From NCBI RefSeq assembly GCF_051014685.1, contig NW_027478600.1:310001-374000 (forward strand): 64,000 bases of DNA, read 5' to 3'. Of this stretch, positions 1 through 9,625 are shown piece by piece (position 1 is the stretch's first letter; the number at the start of each line of letters is the position of its first letter). Source of the DNA: Ptiloglossa arizonensis. Its lineage: Eukaryota > Arthropoda > Insecta > Hymenoptera > Colletidae. Position numbers and translations under genes: made by a program. A model generated the notes under the pieces. It did no database searches. It was given only the letters and a program-made list of their open reading frames with translations, and was not told the origin of the DNA.

Positions 1-27
1 ATATGGCAGTTTGGAGGTAAGAAACGC

Positions 28-40
28 TTGAGAAACTCAA
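28..40. other. Short dyad TTGAG-AAA-CTCAA, one per monomer
   Basis: Perfect 5-bp inverted repeat around a 3-base AAA centre, directly abutting the AAAATTTT tract. It recurs in most monomers. Common breaks are CTCAA to CTAAA (for example near 3011 and 4411), TTGAG to TTGAGC-type forms (near 4756) and GTCGAG forms in the 1926 monomer. It could be a protein site or a non-B DNA element; no binding evidence is available. Confidence 0.8.
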
Positions 41-46
41 AATTTT
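39..46. other. AAAATTTT tract, first of two A/T tracts per monomer
   Basis: Self-complementary 8-bp A/T tract; a second tract, AAATTTT, lies at 144-150. The centres are about 104 bp apart one way and 71 bp the other around the 175-bp period. Such tracts bend DNA and help position nucleosomes, and 175 bp fits one nucleosome plus linker. Positioning here is inference. Confidence 0.7.
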
Positions 47-101
47 CGCAGTTCTGATGCTCGACAAGCATAACTAGAACGGCCTAGGGGAAAAGTACGC
101 A

Positions 102-118
102 TACCGTTGTAATCGGGC
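102..118 (+). promoter_or_regulatory. CENP-B-box-like motif, one per monomer
   Basis: TACCGTTGTAATCGGGC aligns without gaps to the mammalian box core nTTCGnnnnAnnCGGGn. It matches 7 of the 9 essential positions (CG, A and CGGG are present; the first two T are A and C) and 12 of 17 positions of the full human consensus. The motif recurs in every monomer, with monomer-specific losses: AATAGGG (for example near 1338), AATCCTG (near 11138), GTGATCGGG (near 3084) and CTGTTGAAATC (near 979). True CENP-B is a mammalian pogo-derived protein. An unrelated or independently domesticated pogo-like protein could bind here, or the match could be chance. Confidence 0.35.
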
Positions 119-121
119 GAG

Positions 122-134
122 TTTCTACTTTCAG
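122..134 (+). other. 3' splice acceptor-like pyrimidine tract and CAG
   Basis: TTTCTACTTTCAG is a pyrimidine-rich run ending in CAG, close to a eukaryotic acceptor consensus. A possible branch-like GTAAT lies about 21-25 nt upstream. Most monomer variants keep the tract usable: CTTCTACTTTCAG, TTTCTCCTTTCAG, TTTTTACTTTCAG, TTTCTGCTTTCAG. Rare breaks are TTTTAG near 37588, TTTCGG near 37940 and 38640, and TTTCAA near 62942. Resemblance only; no evidence that it is used. Confidence 0.3.
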
Positions 135-191
135 ATGCAACAGAAATTTTGCGGATTGGTCAATCCGTTCGCGAGATATGGCAGTTTGGAG
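135..191 (+). other. 57-nt exon-like segment between acceptor- and donor-like signals
   Basis: The segment starts with ATG right after CAG and ends at GAG|GTAAG, which matches the 5' donor consensus well. It is 57 nt long and reads MQQKFCGLVNPFARYGSLE without a stop, so monomer-to-monomer joining would keep one frame. The remaining 118 nt would be the intron. Against function: many monomers carry CAATAG, an in-frame stop at codon 3 (for example near 3114, 4514, 6089, 7489, 9239), and some donors are broken (GGAGGAAAG near 40796). It may be chance in a homogenised repeat. I do not call it a gene. Confidence 0.2.
152..167. other. Dyad CGGATTG-GT-CAATCCG, one per monomer
   Basis: Perfect 7-bp inverted repeat with a 2-base centre, the strongest dyad in the monomer, followed by the palindrome TCGCGA at 169-174. 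The minus strand reads ACCAAT, a CCAAT-box core. Recurrent variants break one arm: GGATTGTTCAATCC, GGGTTGGTC, GGATCGGTC, TTGGTCTATCC, TTGGTGTATCC and the CCTTTCGTGAG form that loses the outer G. Which variant occurs depends on position in the HOR. Possible cruciform-forming or protein-binding site; function inferred only. Confidence 0.75.
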
Positions 192-1750
192 GTAAGAAAC
201 GGTTGAGAAACTCAAAATTTTCGCAGTTCTGATGCTCGAAACGAATAACTGGAACAGCGTAGGGGAAAAGTATACATACCGTTGTAATCGGGCGAGTTTC
301 TACTTTCAGATGCAATAGGAATTTTGCGGTTTGGTCAATCCGTTCGCGAGATATGGGAGTTTGGAGGTAAGAAACGCTTGAGAAACTCAAAATTTTCGCA
401 GTTCTGATGCTCGAAACGAATAACTAGAACGGCCTCGGGAAAAAGTACGCATACCGTTGTGATCGGGCGAGTTTCTACTTTCAGATGCAACAGAAATTTT
501 GCGGATTGGTCAATCCGTTCGCGAGATATGGCAGTTTGGAGGTAAGAAACGCTTGAGAAACTCAAAATTTTCGCAGTTCTGATGCTCGACAAGCATAACT
601 AGAACTGCCTAGGGGAAAAGTACGCATACCGTTGTAATCGGGCGAGTTTCTACTTTCAGATGCAACAGAAATTTTGCGGATTGGTCAATCCGTTCGCGAA
701 ATATGGCAGTTTGGAGGTAAGAAACGGTTGAGAAACTCAATATTTTCGCAGTTCTGATGCTCGAAACGAATAACTGGAACGGCGTAGGGGAAAAGTATAC
801 ATACCGTTGTAATCGGGCGAGTTTCTACTTTCAGATGCAACAGAAACTTTGCGGATTGGTCAATCCGTTCGCGAGATATGGCAGTTTGGAGGTAAGAAAC
901 GCTTGAGAAACTCAAAATTTTCGCAGTTCTGATGCTCGACAAGCATAACTAGAACGGCCTAGGGGAAAAGTACTCATACTGTTGAAATCGGGCGAGTTTC
1001 TACTTTCAGATGCAACAGAAATATTGCGGATTGGTCAATCCGTTCGCGAGATATGGCAGTTTGGAGGTAAGAAACGCTTGAGAAACTCAAAATTTTCGCA
1101 GTTCTGATGCTCGACAAGCATAACTAGAACGGCCTAGGGGAAAAGTACTCATACTGTTGAAATCGGGCGAGTTTCTACTTTCAGATGCAACAGAAATTTT
1201 GCGGATTGGTCAATCCGTTCGCGAGATATGGCAGTTTGGACGTACGAAACGCTTGAGAAACTCAAAATTTTCGCAGTCCTGGAGCTCGACAAGCATAACT
1301 AGAACGGACTAGGGGAAAAGTACGCATACCGTTGTAATAGGGCGAGCTTCTACTTTCAGATGCAACAGAAATTTTGCGGGTTGGTCAATCCGTTCGCGAA
1401 ATATGGCAGTTTGGAGGTAAGAAACGGTTGAGAAACTCAAAATGTTCACAGTTCTGATTATCGACAAGCATAACTAGAACGGCCTAGGGGAAGAGTACGC
1501 ATACCGTTGTAATCGGGCGGATTTCTACTTTCAGATGCAACGGGAATTTTGCGGTTTGGTCAATCCGTTCGCGAGATATGGGAGTTTGGAGGTAAGAAAC
1601 GCTTGAGAAACTCAAAATTTTGGCAGTTCTGATGCTCGAAACGAATAACTAGAACGGCCTAGGGAAAAAGTACGCATACCGTTGTAATCGGGCGAGTTTC
1701 TACTTTCAGATGCAACAGAAATTTTGCGGATCGGTCAATCCGTTCGCGAG

Positions 1751-4700
1751 ATATGGCAGTTTGGAGGTAAGAAACGGTTGAGAAACTCAAAATTTTCGCA
1801 GTTCTGATGCTCGAAGCGAATAACTGGAGCGGCCTAGGGGAAAAGTACGCATACCGTTGTAATCGGGCGGGTTTCTACTTTCAGATGCAACAGAAATTTT
1901 ACGGATCGGTCAATCCGTTCGCGAGATATGGCAGTTTGGAGGTAAAAAACGGTCGAGAAACTCAAAATGTTCACAGTTCTGATGCTCGACAAGCATAACT
2001 AGGACGGACAAGGGGAAACGTACGCATACGGTTGTAATCGGGCGAGTTTCTACTTTCAGATGCAACAGAAATATTGCGGATTGGTCAATCCGTTCGCGAG
2101 ATATGGCAGTTTGGAGGTAAGAAACGCTTGAGAAACTCAAAATTTTCGCAGTTCTGATGCTCGACAGGCATAACTAGAACGGCCTAGGGGAATAGTACTC
2201 ATACTGTTGAAATCGGGCGAGTTTCTCCTTTCAGATGCAACAGAAATTTTGCGGATTGGTCAATCCGTTCGCGAGATATGGCAGTTTGGAGGTACGAAAC
2301 GCTTGAGAAACTCAAAATTTTCGCAGTTCTGGTGCTCGACAAGCATAACTAGAACGGACTAGGGGAAAAGTACGCATACCGTTGTAATAGGGCGAGCTTC
2401 TACTTTCAGATGCAACAGAAATTTTGCGGATTGGTCAATCCGTTCGCGAGATATGGCAGTTTGGAGGTAAGAAACGCTTGAGAAACTCAAAATTTTCGCT
2501 GTTCTGATGCTCGAAACGAATAACTAGAACGGCCTAGGGGAAAAGTACACATACCGTTGTAATCGGGCGAGTTTCTACTTTCAGATGCAACAGAAATTTT
2601 GCGGATTGGTCAATCCTTTCGTGAGATATGGCAGTTTGGAGGTAAGAAACGCTTGGGAAACTCAAAATTTTCGCTGTTCTGATGCTCGAAACGAATAACT
2701 AGAACGGCCTAGGGGAAAAGTACGCATACCGTTTTAGTCGGGCGAGTTTGTGCTTTCAGGTGCAACAGAACTTTTGCGGATTGGTCAATCCGTTCGCGAG
2801 ATATGGGAGTTTGGAGGTAAGAAGCACTTGAGAAACTCAAAATTTTCGCAGTTCTGATGCTCTAAACGAATAACTGGAACGGTCTAGGGGAAAAGTACAC
2901 ATACCGTTGTAATCGGGCGAGTTTCTACTTTCAGATGCAACAGAAATTTTGCGGATTGTTCAATCCGTTCGCGAGATATGGCAGTTTGGAGGTAAGAAAC
3001 GCTTGAGAAACTAAAAATTTTCGCAGTTCTGATGCTCGAAACGAATAACTAGAACGGGTTAGGGGAAAAGTACTCATACCGTTGTGATCGGGCGAGTTTC
3101 TACTTTCAGGTGCAATAGAAATTTTGCGGATTGGTCAATCCGTTTGCGAGATATGGCAGTTTGGAGGTAAGAAACGCTTGAGAAACTCAAAATTTTCGTA
3201 GTTCTGATGCTCGAAACGAATAACTAGAACGGCCTAGGGGAAAAGTACACATACGGTTGTAATCGGGCGAGTTTCTACTTTCAGATGCAACAGAAATATT
3301 GCGGATTGGTCAATCCGTTCGCGAGATATGGCAGTTTGGAGGTAAGAAACGCTTGAGAAACTCAAAATTTTCGCAGTTCTGATGCTCGACAGGCATAACT
3401 AGAACGGCCTAGAGGAAAAGTACTCATACTGTTGAAATCGGGCGAGTTTTTACTTTCAGATGCAACAGAAATTTTGCGGATTGGTCAATCCGTTCGCGAG
3501 ATATGGCAGTTTGGAGGTACGAAACGCTTGAGAAACTCAAAATTTTCGCAGTTCTGGTGCTCGACAAGCATAACTAGAACGGACTAGGGGAAAAGTACGC
3601 ATACCGTTGTAATAGGGCGAGCTTCTACTTTCAGATGCAACAGAAATTTTGCGGGTTGGTCAATCCGTTCGCGAAATATGGCAGTTTGGAGGTAAGAAAC
3701 GGTTGAGAAACTCATAATTTTCACAGTTCTGATGCTCGAAACGAATAACTAGAACGGCCTAGGGGAAAAGTACTCATACCGTTGTGATCGGGCGAGTTTC
3801 TACTTTCAGATGCAACAGAAATTTTGCGGATTGGTCAATCCGTTCGCGAGATATGGCAGTTTGGAGGTAAGAAACGCTTGAGAAACTCAAAATTTTCGCT
3901 GTTCTGATGCTCGAAACGAATAACTAGAACGGCCTAGGGGAAAAGTACACATACCGTTGTAATCGGGCGAGTTTCTACTTTCAGATGCAACAGAAATTTT
4001 GCGGATTGGTCAATCCTTTCGTGAGATATGGCAGTTTGGATGTAAGAAACGCTTGAGAAACACAAAATTTTCGCTGTTCTGATGCTCGAAACGAATAACT
4101 AGAACGGCCTAGGGGAAAAGTACGCATACCGTTGTAGTCGGGCGAGTTTCTGCTTTCAGGTGCAACAGAACTTTTGCGGATTGGTCAATCCGTTCGCGAG
4201 ATATGGGAGTTTGGAGGTAAGAAGCACTTGAGAAACTCAAAATTTTCGCAGTTCTGATGCTCTAAACGAATAACTGGAACAGTCTAGGGGAAAAGTACAC
4301 ATAGCGTTGTAATCGGGCGAGTTTCTACTTTCAGATGCAACAGAAATTTTGCGGATTGTTCAATCCGTTCGCGAGATATGGCAGTTTGGAGGTAAGAAAC
4401 GCTTGAGAAACTAAAAATTTTCGCAGTTCTGATGCTCGAAACGAATAACTAGAACGGGCTAGGGGAAAAGTACTCATACCGTTGTGATCGGGCGAGTTTC
4501 TACTTTCAGGTGCAATAGAAATTTTGCGGATTGGTCAATCCGTTCGCGAGATATGGCAGTTTGGAGGTAAGAAATGCTTGAGAAACTCAAAATTTTCGTA
4601 GTTCTGATGCTCGAAACGAATAACTAGAACGGCCTAGGGGAAAAGTACACATACCGTCGTAATCGGGCGAGTTTCTACTTTAAGATGCAACAGAAATTTT

Positions 4701-4900
4701 GCGGATTGGTCAATCCTTTCGCGAGATATTGCAGTTTGGAGGTAAGAAACGCTTGAGCAACTCAAAATTTTCGCAGTTCTGATGCTCGAAACGAATAACC
4801 AGAACGGCCTAGGGAAAAAGTACGCATACCGTTGTAATCGGGCGAGTTTCTACTTTCAGATGCAACAGAAATTTTGCGGATCGGTCAATCCGTTCGCGAG
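1751..4900 (+). repeat. HOR type 1, copy 1 (18 monomers, 3150 bp)
   Basis: It begins with the diagnostic GAAGCGAATAACTGGAGC monomer (1751) and the GGTAAAAAACGGTCG monomer (1926). It contains a partial internal 8-monomer duplication: the monomers at 2451, 2626, 2801, 2976 and 3151 correspond to those at 3851, 4026, 4201, 4376 and 4551, 1400 bp apart. Confidence 0.85.
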
Positions 4901-7875
4901 ATATGGCAGTTTGGAGGTAAGAAACGGTTGAGAAACTCAAAATTTTCGCAGTTCTGATGCTCGAAGCGAATAACTGGAGCGGCCTAGGGGAAAAGTACGC
5001 ATACCGTTGTAATCGGGCGGGTTTCTACTTTCAGATGCAACAGAAATTTTGCGGATCGGTCAATCCGTTCGCGAGATATGGCAGTTTGGAGGTAAAAAAC
5101 GGTCGAGAAACTCAAAATGTTCACAGTTCTGATGCTCGACAAGCATAACTAGGACGGACAAGGGGAAAAGTACGCATACGGTTGTAATCGGGCGAGTTTC
5201 TACTTTCAGATGCAACAGAAATATTGCGGATTGGTCAATCCGTTCGCGAGATATGGCAGTTTGGAGGTAAGAAACGCTTGAGAAACTCAAAATTTTCGCA
5301 GTTCTGATGCTCGACAGGCATAACTAGAACGGCCTAGGGGAATAGTACTCATACTGTTGAAATCGGGCGAGTTTCTCCTTTCAGATGCAACAGAAATTTT
5401 GCGGATTGGTCAATCCGTTCGCGAGATATGGCAGTTTGGAGGTACGAAACGCTTGAGAAACTCAAAATTTTCGCAGTTCTGGTGCTCGACAAGCATAACT
5501 AGAACGGACTAGGGGAAAAGTACGCATACCGTTGTAATAGGGCGAGCTTCTACTTTCAGATGCAACAGAAATTTTGCGGATTGGTCAATCCGTTCGCGAG
5601 ATATGGCAGTTTGGAGGTAAGAAACGCTTGAGAAACTCAAAATTTTCGCTGTTCTGATGCTCGAAACAAATAACTAGAACGGCCTAGGGGAAAAGTACAC
5701 ATACCGTTGTAATCGGGCGAGTTTCTACTTTCAGATGCAACAGAAATTTTGCGGATTGGTCAATCCTTTCGTGAGATATGGCAGTTTGGAGGTAAGAAAC
5801 GCTTGGGAAACTCAAAATTTTCGCAGTTCTGATGCTCTAAACGAATAACTGGAACGGTCTAGGGGAAAAGTACACATACCGTTGTAATCGGGCGAGTTTC
5901 TACTTTCAGATGCAACAGAAATTTTGCGGATTGTTCAATCCGTTCGCGAGATATGGCAGTTTGGAGGTAAGAAACGCTTGAGAAACTAAAAATTTTCGCA
6001 GTTCTGATGCTCGAAACGAATAACTAGAACGGGTTAGGGGAAAAGTACTCATACCGTTGTGATCGGGCGAGTTTCTACTTTCAGGTGCAATAGAAATTTT
6101 GCGGATTGGTCAATCCGTTTGCGAGATATGGCAGTTTGGAGGTAAGAAACGCTTGAGAAACTCAAAATTTTCGTAGTTCTGATGCTCGAAACGAATAACT
6201 AGAACGGCCTAGGGGAAAAGTACACATACGGCTGTAATCGGGCGAGTTTCTACTTTCAGATGCAACAGAAATATTGCGGATTGGTCAATCCGTTCGCGAG
6301 ATATGGCAGTTTGGAGGTAAGAAACGCTTGAGAAACTCAAAATTTTCGCAGTTCTGATGCTCGACAGGCATAACTAGAACGGCCTAGAGGAAAAGTACTC
6401 ATACTGTTGAAATCGGGCGAGTTTTTACTTTCAGATGCAACAGAAATTTTGCGGATTGGTCAATCCGTTCGCGAGATATGGCAGTTTGGAGGTACGAAAC
6501 GCTTGAGAAACTCAAAATTTTCGCAGTTCTGGTGCTCGACAAGCATAACTAGAACGGACTAGGGGAAAAGTACGCATACCGTTGTAATAGGGCGAGCTTC
6601 TACTTTCAGATGCAACAGAAATTTTGCGGGTTGGTCAATCCGTTCGCGAAATATGGCAGTTTGGAGGTAAGAAACGGTTGAGAAACTCATAATTTTCACA
6701 GTTCTGATGCTCGAAACGAATAACTAGAACGGCCTAGGGGAAAAGTACTCATACCGTTGTGATCGGGCGAGTTTCTACTTTCAGATGCAACAGAAATTTT
6801 GCGGATTGGTCAATCCGTTCGCGAGATATGGCAGTTTGGAGGTAAGAAACGCTTGAGAAACTCAAAATTTTCGCTGTTCTGATGCTCGAAACGAATAACT
6901 AGAACGGCCTAGGGGAAAAGTACACATACCGTTGTAATCGGGCGAGTTTCTACTTTCAGATGCAACAGAAATTTTGCGGATTGGTCAATCCTTTCGTGAG
7001 ATATGGCAGTTTGGAGGTAAGAAACGCTTGAGAAACACAAAATTTTCGCTGTTCTGATGCTCGAAACGAATAACTAGAACGGCCTAGGGGAAAAGTACGC
7101 ATACCGTTGTAGTCGGGCGAGTTTCTGCTTTCAGGTGCAACAGAACTTTTGCGGACTGGTCAATCCGTTCGCGAGATATGGGAGTTTGGAGGTAAGAAGC
7201 ACTTGAGAAACTCAAAATTTTCGCAGTTCTGATGCTCTAAACGAATAACTGGAACAGTCTAGGGGAAAAGTACACATAGCGTTGTAATCGGGCGAGTTTC
7301 TACTTTCAGATGCAACAGAAATTTTGCGGATTGTTCAATCCGTTCGCGAGATATGGCAGTTTGGAGGTAAGAAACGCTTGAGAAACTAAAAATTTTCGCA
7401 GTTCTGATGCTCGAAACGAATAACTAGAACGGGCTAGGGGAAAAGTACTCATACCGTTGTGATCGGGCGAGTTTCTACTTTCAGGTGCAATAGAAATTTT
7501 GCGGATTGGTCAATCCGTTCGCGAGATATGGCAGTTTGGAGGTAAGAAACGCTTGAGAAACTCAAAATTTTCGTAGTTCTGATGCTCGAAACGAATAACT
7601 AGAACGGCCTAGGGGAAAAGTACACATATCGTTGTAATCGGGCGAGTTTCTACTTTCAGATGCAACAGAAATTTTGCGGATTGGTCAATCCTTTCGCGAG
7701 ATATTGCAGTTTGGAGGTAAGAAACGCTTGAGCAACTCAAAATTTTCGCAGTTCTGATGCTCGAAACGAATAACCAGAACGGCCTAGGGGAAAAGTACGC
7801 ATACCGTTGTAATCGGGCGAGTTTCTACTTTCAGATGCAACAGAAATTTTGCGGACTGGTCAATCCGTTCGCGAG
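4901..7875 (+). repeat. HOR type 1, copy 2 (17 monomers, 2975 bp)
   Basis: Same monomer order as the previous copy with one monomer missing. The loss is an in-register fusion near 5800-5850: the GCTTGGGAAAC monomer runs straight into the one with GATGCTCTAAACG, skipping the GTTTTAGTCGGG / TGTGCTTTCAGG monomer present at 2626-2800. No base is gained or lost at the joint, as expected from unequal crossing-over in phase. Confidence 0.85.
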
Positions 7876-9625
7876 ATGTGGCAGTTTGTATGTAAGAAAC
7901 GGTTGAGAAACTCAAAATTTTCGCAGTTCTGATGCTCGAAGCGAATAACTGGAGCGGCCTAGGGGAAAAGTACGCATACCGTTGTAATCGGGCGGGTTTC
8001 TACTTTCAGATGCAACAGAAATTTTGCGGATCGGTCAATCCGTTCGCGAGATATGGCAGTTTGGAGGTAAAAAACGGTCGAGAAACTCAAAATGTTCACA
8101 GTTCTGATGCTCGACAAGCATAACTAGGACGGACAAGGGGAAAAGTACGCATACGGTTGTAATCGGGCGAGTTTCTACTTTCAGATGCAACAGAAATATT
8201 GCGGATTGGTCAATCCGTTCGCGAGATATGGCAGTTTGGAGGTAAGAAACGCTTGAGAAACTCAAAATTTTCGCAGTTCTGATGCTCGACAGGCATAACT
8301 AGAACGGCCTAGGGGAATAGTACTCATACTGTTGAAATCGGGCGAGTTTCTCCTTTCAGATGCAACAGAAATTTTGCGGATTGGTCAATCCGTTCGCGAG
8401 ATATGGCAGTTTGGAGGTACGAAACGCTTGAGAAACTCAAAATTTTCGCAGTTCTGGTGCTCGACAAGCATAACTAGAACGGACTAGGGGAAAAGTACGC
8501 ATACCGTTGTAATAGGGCGAGCTTCTACTTTCAGATGCAACAGAAATTTTGCGGATTGGTCAATCCGTTCGCGAGATATGGCAGTTTGGAGGTAAGAAAC
8601 GCTTGAGAAACTCAAAATTTTCGCTGTTCTGATGCTCGAAACGAATAACTAGAACGGCCTAGGGGAAAAGTACACATACCGTTGTAATCGGGCGAGTTTC
8701 TACTTTCAGATGCAACAGAAATTTTGCGGATTGGTCAATCCTTTCGTGAGATATGGCAGTTTGGAGGTAAGAAACGCTTGAGAAACACAAAATTTTCGCT
8801 GTTCTGATGCTCGAAACGAATAACTAGAACGGCCTAGGGGAAAAGTACGCATACCGTTGTAGTCGGGCGAGTTTCTGCTTTCAGGTGCAACAGAACTTTT
8901 GCGGATTGGTCAATCCGTTCGCGAGATATGGGAGTTTGGAGGTAAGAAGCACTTGAGAAACTCAAAATTTTCGCAGTTCTGATGCTCTAAACGAATAACT
9001 GGAACAGTCTAGGGGAAAAGTACACATAGCGTTGTAATCGGGCGAGTTTCTACTTTCAGATGCAACAGAAATTTTGCGGATTGTTCAATCCGTTCGCGAG
9101 ATATGGCAGTTTGGAGGTAAGAAACGCTTGAGAAACTAAAAATTTTCGCAGTTCTGATGCTCGAAACGAATAACTAGAACGGGCTAGGGGAAAAGTACTC
9201 ATACCGTTGTGATCGGGCGAGTTTCTACTTTCAGGTGCAATAGAAATTTTGCGGATTGGTCAATCCGTTCGCGAGATATGGCAGTTTGGAGGTAAGAAAC
9301 GCTTGAGAAACTCAAAATTTTCGTAGTTCTGATGCTCGAAACGAATAACTAGAACGGCCTAGGGGAAAAGTACACATATCGTTGTAATCGGGCGAGTTTC
9401 TACTTTCAGATGCAACAGAAATTTTGCGGATTGGTCAATCCTTTCGCGAGATATTGCAGTTTGGAGGTAAGAAACGCTTGAGCAACTCAAAATTTTCGCA
9501 GTTCTGATGCTCGAAACGAATAACCAGAACGGCCTAGGGGAAAAGTACGCATACCGTTGTAATCGGGCGAGTTTCTACTTTCAGATGCAACAGAAATTTT
9601 GCGGACTGGTCAATCCGTTCGCGAG
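7876..9625 (+). repeat. HOR type 1, copy 3 (10 monomers, 1750 bp)
   Basis: Shortened version that lacks one round of the internal 8-monomer block. It starts with the GATGTGGCAGTTTGTATG junction and the same form recurs at 9626, so both ends share the same breakpoint monomer. It then passes into sequence with GAATTACTGG (about 9694). Confidence 0.8.

Larger units (their letters stand above)
1..175 (+). repeat. Representative satellite monomer
   Basis: First complete monomer, used here as the coordinate frame. Landmarks in order: ATATGG at 1; donor-like GAG|GTAAG at 14-21; dyad TTGAG-AAA-CTCAA at 28-40; AAAATTTT at 39-46; palindrome CCTAGG at 83-88; CENP-B-box-like motif at 102-118; pyrimidine tract plus CAG at 122-134; AAATTTT at 144-150; dyad CGGATTG-GT-CAATCCG at 152-167; palindrome TCGCGA at 169-174. 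Across the array the most variable positions by eye are 62-72, 79-86, 94-99 and 104-113. The TTTCAG at 129-134 and the two A/T tracts change least. Confidence 0.95.
1..1750 (+). repeat. Left segment: ten monomers with a 3-monomer sub-repeat
   Basis: Ten monomers not in the HOR registers to the right. Monomers 1-3 and 4-6 correspond at a 525-bp offset: the rare TATACATACC form sits at about 269 and 794, both followed by a monomer with AACTAGAACGGCCT. Monomers near 876 and 1051 share the ACTGTTGAAATC form. The segment near 1226 has the AATAGGGCGAGC form that recurs throughout the first 35 kb. Confidence 0.7.

Noticed and set aside
13..22. GGAGGTAAG resembling a bacterial ribosome-binding site
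   Set aside because: It occurs in nearly every monomer without a suitably spaced start and long frame, and the array is eukaryotic satellite DNA.
62..76. AATAAC as a polyadenylation signal
   Set aside because: It is not AATAAA, recurs every monomer and has no transcript context.
335..592. Minus-strand open frames of 60-85 codons recurring throughout (also 685-942, 1910-2140 and many others)
   Set aside because: They are the reverse complement of the satellite, start and stop at the same monomer positions, and change frame every monomer because 175 = 3 x 58 + 1. No family is recognisable and the lengths are capped by the repeat period.
1807..1998. Plus-strand 63-codon open frame repeated at 4957, 7932, 12482, 14757, 17207, 19657, 28764 and 29639
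   Set aside because: It exists only because the GAAGCG and GGTAAAAAACGGTCG monomers happen to lack stops. Its conservation is that of the whole HOR, including the parts outside the frame.
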